Part shown: positions 47,089 to 50,558 of the stretch, piece by piece
Layout of the letters: each line of letters opens with the position of its first letter
Numbering within the stretch: the first letter of the stretch is position 1
From: Candidatus Peribacteraceae bacterium
Lineage (GTDB): Bacteria; Patescibacteriota; Gracilibacteria; Peribacterales; Peribacteraceae
NCBI GenBank assembly: GCA_028718905.1
Contig: JAQUKV010000004.1
Location: 83,523-134,080, forward strand
Direction of reading: 5' to 3'
Length of the DNA stretch: 50,558 nucleotides
Notes under the pieces: generated by a model
What the model saw: only the letters and a program-made list of their open reading frames with translations
The model's database searches: none
Told to the model about the DNA's origin: nothing
Translations under genes and position numbers: made by a program

Positions 47089-49749
47089 TCAAGTCGTCGC
47101 CGACGCCTGTCGTTGAAGCTCCTGCTCGTACTCCTGCCACCACCGTTCACGGGCGGCGTTGGCGGCGGCGGCACCGTGGCGGGAAGTTGTCGTGGTCAAC
47201 ACCTCTTGCCCTTCCCAAGTCAACTCGTGATCGGCTTGGGCGGTATTCTCATAGTCGAACTTGATCCAGTCAGCAGGACTCGCTACAGAGGAGATGCGCA
47301 CTTCATCCATAGTGACGTTTCCAAAGGCGCTACCATACCCAACGCCCAGCCTCGTCGTCGTGCCAGTGGGAGTATTCGGAGAGCCGGTGCCTTCAGTAGT
47401 CTGCGCAACCCCATCGCGATAGATTGCGAACGTTTTGGCTGCCTCGTTCCACACCGCAGAATAGTGATGCCAATCCGATTGCGTGATGGAGGTGTTGAGA
47501 ACACGCTTGTAGCTCGTCCCGGAGCTCGCGTCGTAATAGACGATGTAGACCCCGTTCGTATCGTGATCCCAATGGTATCCGTAGAGCCTGTCTCCGCTCG
47601 TTCCGCGATAGATGTCGAAGATCCCCTGAGCAGTCGGAGCGGAAATGGGGCAGTTCGACCACCAGGAAAGGGTGATGTTGTTGCTCGCATAGGATGAACT
47701 GATCGTGATGTCGTCATCGACTCCGTCGAAAGCCTGTCCGTAGGAGATCATGCCTGCCGTTCTGGCGTTGCCGTTCTGCGTCCCGTTGTGGGCATTGGAG
47801 GTGGAATCGAGATGGGCCGCCGTTGAGGTGCCTTCGTCGGTAACATCCTCGTCCAAATGCCATATACCCGCGAAATCAGAATTCCAGGTGCCCAAAGCAT
47901 CTTCGCCATCCTCGGCGTTCGATTTCCCATAGTACAAGTAGATTGTGGTGTCCGCAGTCGAGGAGATCCTCGGCACCTCCACCCAGAAGTCACCGGAGCC
48001 GGAGCCGCTACGCACATGGAAATCCTCGCGTGCATAGGGGAGAATCATCCCAGTGGATGTCGTAAAGCGGAGGTCGTAGCCATCGCTGCGAGCGCCAACT
48101 CCGATGTCTGTATCGGCGGCAATGCGCACGTAAAGTGGGAAATCCGTGAGCGTTGCGTCCACGTTGGCGTTATCAATGGTAATGGCCTTGCGGTACGCGT
48201 ATCCCTCGATGGAATCGACAGTCCGGAAACTCCACGTCGTCGTATCGCTGATGCCCGCGAAGCTGTTGCCGGTCGCGTCGTCGAAGGCGTCCGCTCCGAT
48301 CTGAACGTAATATCTCGTCGCTATTGCGAGATTGGAGGAGGGGTTGATCGTGATGGTCTCCGTCCCGCTGCCTGTCACCTGGGCGCTCTGAGCGTCGATC
48401 GTCTCGACGATGGAGTCGTCGCTGGACTTTCTGATGATGATATCGTTGCTGACTCCGGCTTGGGGGATAACTGGGCTGCTGAACGTGACGGAGAGATTCG
48501 CATTGAGGGCGACGGAGGTTGCATTCTCCGCAGGGGAGAGAGTGCTGATGAGCGGTGGCAGAGTGGCAAACGTATCAGCGAGTGCCTGTGCGATCTGGCC
48601 GTGGCCCGCTTGATTGAAGTGGACGCCGTCCGCGTTGTAGGCGGTCTGGATATCCCAGAGGTTTCCGCCGCTCCCGCTGGGACGGTACTGCCCCACATAG
48701 GAACTGGCATCGACGACAACGGCGTTGGTATAGCCGGACGCCAGCGAGGCCAGGGAGGCATTCCAGTCGTCTCGGGTCTGCATCTGGGAATTGGTCCCAT
48801 TCGTCCAGGGCAGAATCTTGAGGATGACCATGGTGATCCCGGCATCCTGCGCAGCGTCCAGCATGGCTGTCCAATTGGCGAGGAACGTGGACTTTGCGCC
48901 TCCTTGTCCGATGTCGTTCACGCCTCCTTCTACGACCGCGACGCGCGGCTTCAGGTCGACCACGTCCGTCGTGAATCGGGCAGCGATCTGCGATGTTGTC
49001 TGGCTTCCAATCCCCATGTTCTGGTACGTGTAGGAAGTCAGATCACCGAACTGCTTTTCGATAGTCGAGGCAAGGTTCGTTGTTGCGGACGTCTCAATGA
49101 AGCTGTAGTGGTTGGGGTGGCCCGCGATGATGGAGTCGCCGATGAAGACGACCTGCGGCGCCTGCATGTAGAGCTCGATCGGAACAACCACACCGGCCAG
49201 GGAAGCCTGGGCCTCCCAGTTGTACCCGGTGGCAGACGGGGTAGATCCTGTCACGTAGTACATCGTCACGCCGGAAACGCCTGATCGCGAATAGAGTGGG
49301 TTGCCGTCTCCGTCGAGTCTGTACCCGTAGTAGTCCCCCTCTTGGACGCCGGAAATGGACGTTGAAAGAGACACCGTGTTGATGACGCCGACGCTAAGAC
49401 TGTCGGCCAGGTTCTCCGACTCTCCGACCAAATCATAGGTGGTCCCGTTCTTCCTCCAAATGTCGATCCGGAAATCCGTGGCCGCGTCTGCTATGTATAC
49501 TTCGACCTGGGTGATCGTTCCGTTTTGCCGGACGCGGTAGCGCTGGCCGAGGGTCAGGAAGTACCGGTAGCTGTCGCCATCGGCAATATTCCCGGCACCG
49601 GAGACGGCGGAATCATACGGTGCGACGATGACCGCATCCGAATTCGCAGTGAGCGAGGGGTAGGCTGAGGCTCGTAGCGGGATCACGAGTTCGTCGGCCA
49701 GCAGGACGACGAGAGTGGACAGGAGAAGCGAGCGGCGTAGAGAGGGCAT
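47089..49749 (-). CDS. Giant secreted SGNH-esterase with Big_5, DUF2341 and LamG domains
   Basis: The 886-aa protein has an N-terminal export signal (LLLSTLVVLLADELVIPLRASA). It then shows a ~130-residue beta-rich part and an SGNH hydrolase: block I VFIGDSIIAGHPN (~200-212), GGVNDIG and the catalytic pair in DGVHFNQAGH. Next come a bacterial Ig-like Big_5 domain (LSPAENATSVALNANLSVTF), a DUF2341 domain (YAYRKAITIDNANV ... IYLYYGKSNAE) and a concanavalin-like LamG fold (GQAFDGVDDDITI ... WHHYSAVWNEAAKTFAIYRDG). It likely de-esterifies surface or environmental polysaccharides while LamG binds glycans. No sorting signal is seen at the C-terminus. Two terminators follow. Confidence 0.88.
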   Translation of the reverse strand: MPSLRRSLLLSTLVVLLADELVIPLRASAYPSLTANSDAVIVAPYDSAVSGAGNIADGDSYRYFLTLGQRYRVRQNGTITQVEVYIADAATDFRIDIWRKNGTTYDLVGESENLADSLSVGVINTVSLSTSISGVQEGDYYGYRLDGDGNPLYSRSGVSGVTMYYVTGSTPSATGYNWEAQASLAGVVVPIELYMQAPQVVFIGDSIIAGHPNHYSFIETSATTNLASTIEKQFGDLTSYTYQNMGIGSQTTSQIAARFTTDVVDLKPRVAVVEGGVNDIGQGGAKSTFLANWTAMLDAAQDAGITMVILKILPWTNGTNSQMQTRDDWNASLASLASGYTNAVVVDASSYVGQYRPSGSGGNLWDIQTAYNADGVHFNQAGHGQIAQALADTFATLPPLISTLSPAENATSVALNANLSVTFSSPVIPQAGVSNDIIIRKSSDDSIVETIDAQSAQVTGSGTETITINPSSNLAIATRYYVQIGADAFDDATGNSFAGISDTTTWSFRTVDSIEGYAYRKAITIDNANVDATLTDFPLYVRIAADTDIGVGARSDGYDLRFTTSTGMILPYAREDFHVRSGSGSGDFWVEVPRISSTADTTIYLYYGKSNAEDGEDALGTWNSDFAGIWHLDEDVTDEGTSTAAHLDSTSNAHNGTQNGNARTAGMISYGQAFDGVDDDITISSSYASNNITLSWWSNCPISAPTAQGIFDIYRGTSGDRLYGYHWDHDTNGVYIVYYDASSGTSYKRVLNTSITQSDWHHYSAVWNEAAKTFAIYRDGVAQTTEGTGSPNTPTGTTTRLGVGYGSAFGNVTMDEVRISSVASPADWIKFDYENTAQADHELTWEGQEVLTTTTSRHGAAAANAARERWWQEYEQELQRQASATT

Positions 49750-50042
49750 CCTGTCCGGCAGACTAGCAAAAGGCGTCAGGACAGTCTACGTTCGCTCCCT
49801 CTCCTGACGCCATCTGATTCCATCGCGGTCGACTCCCGAAGGTTAGGATGTCCCTCAACGGACGCATCTTCCCCTCGCTTTTCCTGCTTCTCCCCTCCGA
49901 TGAGAGATCAGAAGAAGAATAACAACTTGTCAATGTGCTACCTATCTCTCCCGCCATGTACAGGTTGTGTGCGTTGGACCGTGCGGCACTCGCTCCCCTG
50001 AATGGCCGCCGGTTCGTCGGGTGGCGAGGCAAAGGACCGGCG
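49750..50042. other. Intergenic region upstream of the esterase gene
   Basis: These 293 bases show no convincing gene. On the minus strand TTGACA (about 49937-49932) with TGATCT 17 bp on is a weak promoter candidate for the esterase. Nearer the start, a TGC-TAGTCT box ends 10 nt before ATG 49749. Confidence 0.35.
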
Positions 50043-50225
50043 TCATTCGGCCGAGGCCGTCCTCGGATCGTCCGCCGGATTGCTCTCGTCCGCCAGACGC
50101 TCGTAGGCGTGCTTGAGGCACATGGGGCCGATGATCCGAGGTTTCGATCCCTTGACCTCGACGTTGTGTTCCACCTTGCCGCAGATAAGGCAAGGATCGT
50201 TCGACTTCCGGGTAATGGTCACCAT
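50043..50225 (-). CDS. Small Cys-pair (zinc-finger-like) protein (60 aa)
   Basis: The 60-aa product has a C-x2-C pair (NDPCLICGK) and a later Cys (GPMCLKHAYERL) that could bind one zinc with a His. It resembles small phage or element zinc-finger proteins. The start is one of the best in the window: AGGAG lies 9 nt before ATG 50225. That sequence also contains the palindrome GGAGTTTCTCC, shared with the divergent methylase-like gene. No family is recognised beyond this fold type. The acidic tail (ESNPADDPRT) is disordered. Confidence 0.65.
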   Translation of the reverse strand: MVTITRKSNDPCLICGKVEHNVEVKGSKPRIIGPMCLKHAYERLADESNPADDPRTASAE

Positions 50226-50242
50226 TGGAGTTTCTCCTGTTC

Positions 50243-50558
50243 ATGAAAAAGGCTTGGGAAAATCCGGTCTGCTGCGATCCCCTGGACACCAACGTCTTGT
50301 GTGGTCTGCACGGAATGAGCAACAAGCCGCTTTCCTCTAACGTCAGACTTCGTGAGGCCACATGCAGAGGACACGATTGGCCTGCTACACGGATCTCTAC
50401 GACTTTTCGATGGAATCCCCGAGGTTGGCTCCGGCGGGCCGGTGTCAGCCGCGGGCAAGTTTTCGAGGATTTCTTGACGTGCATGGTGTGTGCGCTGTCG
50501 AACCGCCAGATGGAGGACGAGTACCTGGGCGTGGTACGAAAAGGATATGCCGAAGGGA
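50243..50558 (+). CDS. Probable N-6 DNA methylase, N-terminal part (runs off right edge)
   Basis: The plus frame is open from ATG 50243 to the window end (105 codons). The segment QVFEDFLTCMVCALSNRQ followed by MEDEYLGVVRKGYAEG strongly resembles the first helical part of phage-type N-6 adenine methylases, which read 'FEDFLT..LCALSxxxMEDEYL' before the catalytic domain. The start is uncertain: ATG 50243 has GGAG 12 nt upstream, and ATG 50315 is also in frame. The upstream part has several Cys (NPVCCDPL, VLCGLHG). The catalytic motif lies beyond the window, so function is inferred. Confidence 0.5.
   Translation, partial: MKKAWENPVCCDPLDTNVLCGLHGMSNKPLSSNVRLREATCRGHDWPATRISTTFRWNPRGWLRRAGVSRGQVFEDFLTCMVCALSNRQMEDEYLGVVRKGYAEG

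Noticed and set aside
47857..49284. 475-codon plus-strand frame opposite the esterase
   Set aside because: It is antisense to a gene with clear signal peptide and SGNH, DUF2341 and LamG motifs.
49763..50032. 89-codon minus-strand ORF upstream of the esterase
   Set aside because: Its composition is random and Ser/Arg-rich, no Shine-Dalgarno is visible, and it covers the likely promoter region.
50219..50458. 79-codon minus-strand ORF near the right edge
   Set aside because: It is antisense to the plus frame with methylase-like sequence and overlaps the start of the 60-aa gene.
1..50558. CRISPR array, rRNA genes, ribosomal proteins or second tRNA
   Set aside because: I saw no regularly spaced direct repeats with unique spacers, no rRNA sequence and no cloverleaf other than tRNA-Glu.
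1..50558. Recoded UGA (Gly) as in Gracilibacteria/SR1
   Set aside because: Many clear genes (rlmH, deaminase, SDR, AAA+) end properly at TGA with conserved C-termini, so the code is standard.

Overview
The window looks like a chromosomal piece of a Candidate Phyla Radiation-type bacterium, possibly Peregrinibacteria/Peribacteria-like. The evidence is indirect: many short or leaderless-looking starts, a fused ADP-forming acetyl-CoA synthetase, an SLH-anchored thermonuclease, a very large secreted LamG/DUF2341 protein, and TGA used as a normal stop (standard code). The lineage is an inference; no rRNA or ribosomal protein gene is present to fix it.

Layout. (1) 1-8.1 kb is GC-rich host backbone: a cut-off Gfo/Idh/MocA oxidoreductase, rlmH, a guanine deaminase, a Ca2+-type P-type ATPase with an SDR dehydrogenase, an ADP-forming acyl-CoA synthetase, and tRNA-Glu(CTC). 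(2) 8.1-31.57 kb is a visibly AT-richer integrated element. It starts at the 3' end of the tRNA gene, and the 10-base tRNA end GGGCTGCCAA recurs at 31565-31574, exactly where composition returns to host-like. A large serine recombinase lies at the left end. A tyrosine recombinase with an excisionase-like HTH protein lies at the right end. (3) 31.7-35.3 kb is host-like: a DUF2254-like membrane protein and a secreted thermonuclease with SLH domains. (4) 35.4-46.9 kb is a second, phage-derived element: XRE regulator, serine recombinase, two tandem terminase large subunits, a small terminase subunit, two DNA methyltransferases (one fused to a ParB-like domain), a repeat/HTH protein, two further serine recombinases and ParB. 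No portal, capsid or tail genes are present. (5) 47.0-50.6 kb has a giant secreted SGNH esterase, a small zinc-finger protein and the first part of a probable N-6 DNA methylase.

Inside the first element the left part is replication-like: a cysteine-less CHC2-type domain protein and a Toprim/P-loop primase-helicase, next to a striking 148-bp dyad built from six CTGTTAC/GTAACAG heptamers. The middle is the most unusual part. Eight tightly packed co-directional genes (16.9-25.05 kb) encode a membrane-anchored GrpE-like protein, an Hsp70 with an insertion and a coiled-coil tail, a membrane-anchored J-like protein, a single-pass Cys-rich protein, an AAA+ ATPase and three small membrane proteins. 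A TPR-HEPN protein follows, and two opposite-strand genes complete what looks like a defence island: SEC-C plus a PD-(D/E)XK-like nuclease, and DUF262 fused to AlbA_2. I propose the chaperone/AAA+/membrane cluster as the candidate undescribed system.

Control signals are unusually visible. At least seven genes have a -10-like box only 6-9 nt before the start codon, suggesting leaderless mRNAs. Two paralogous XRE genes each sit behind 14-bp-period direct repeats. Twin 13-bp palindromes lie between the tyrosine recombinase and the excisionase-like gene.
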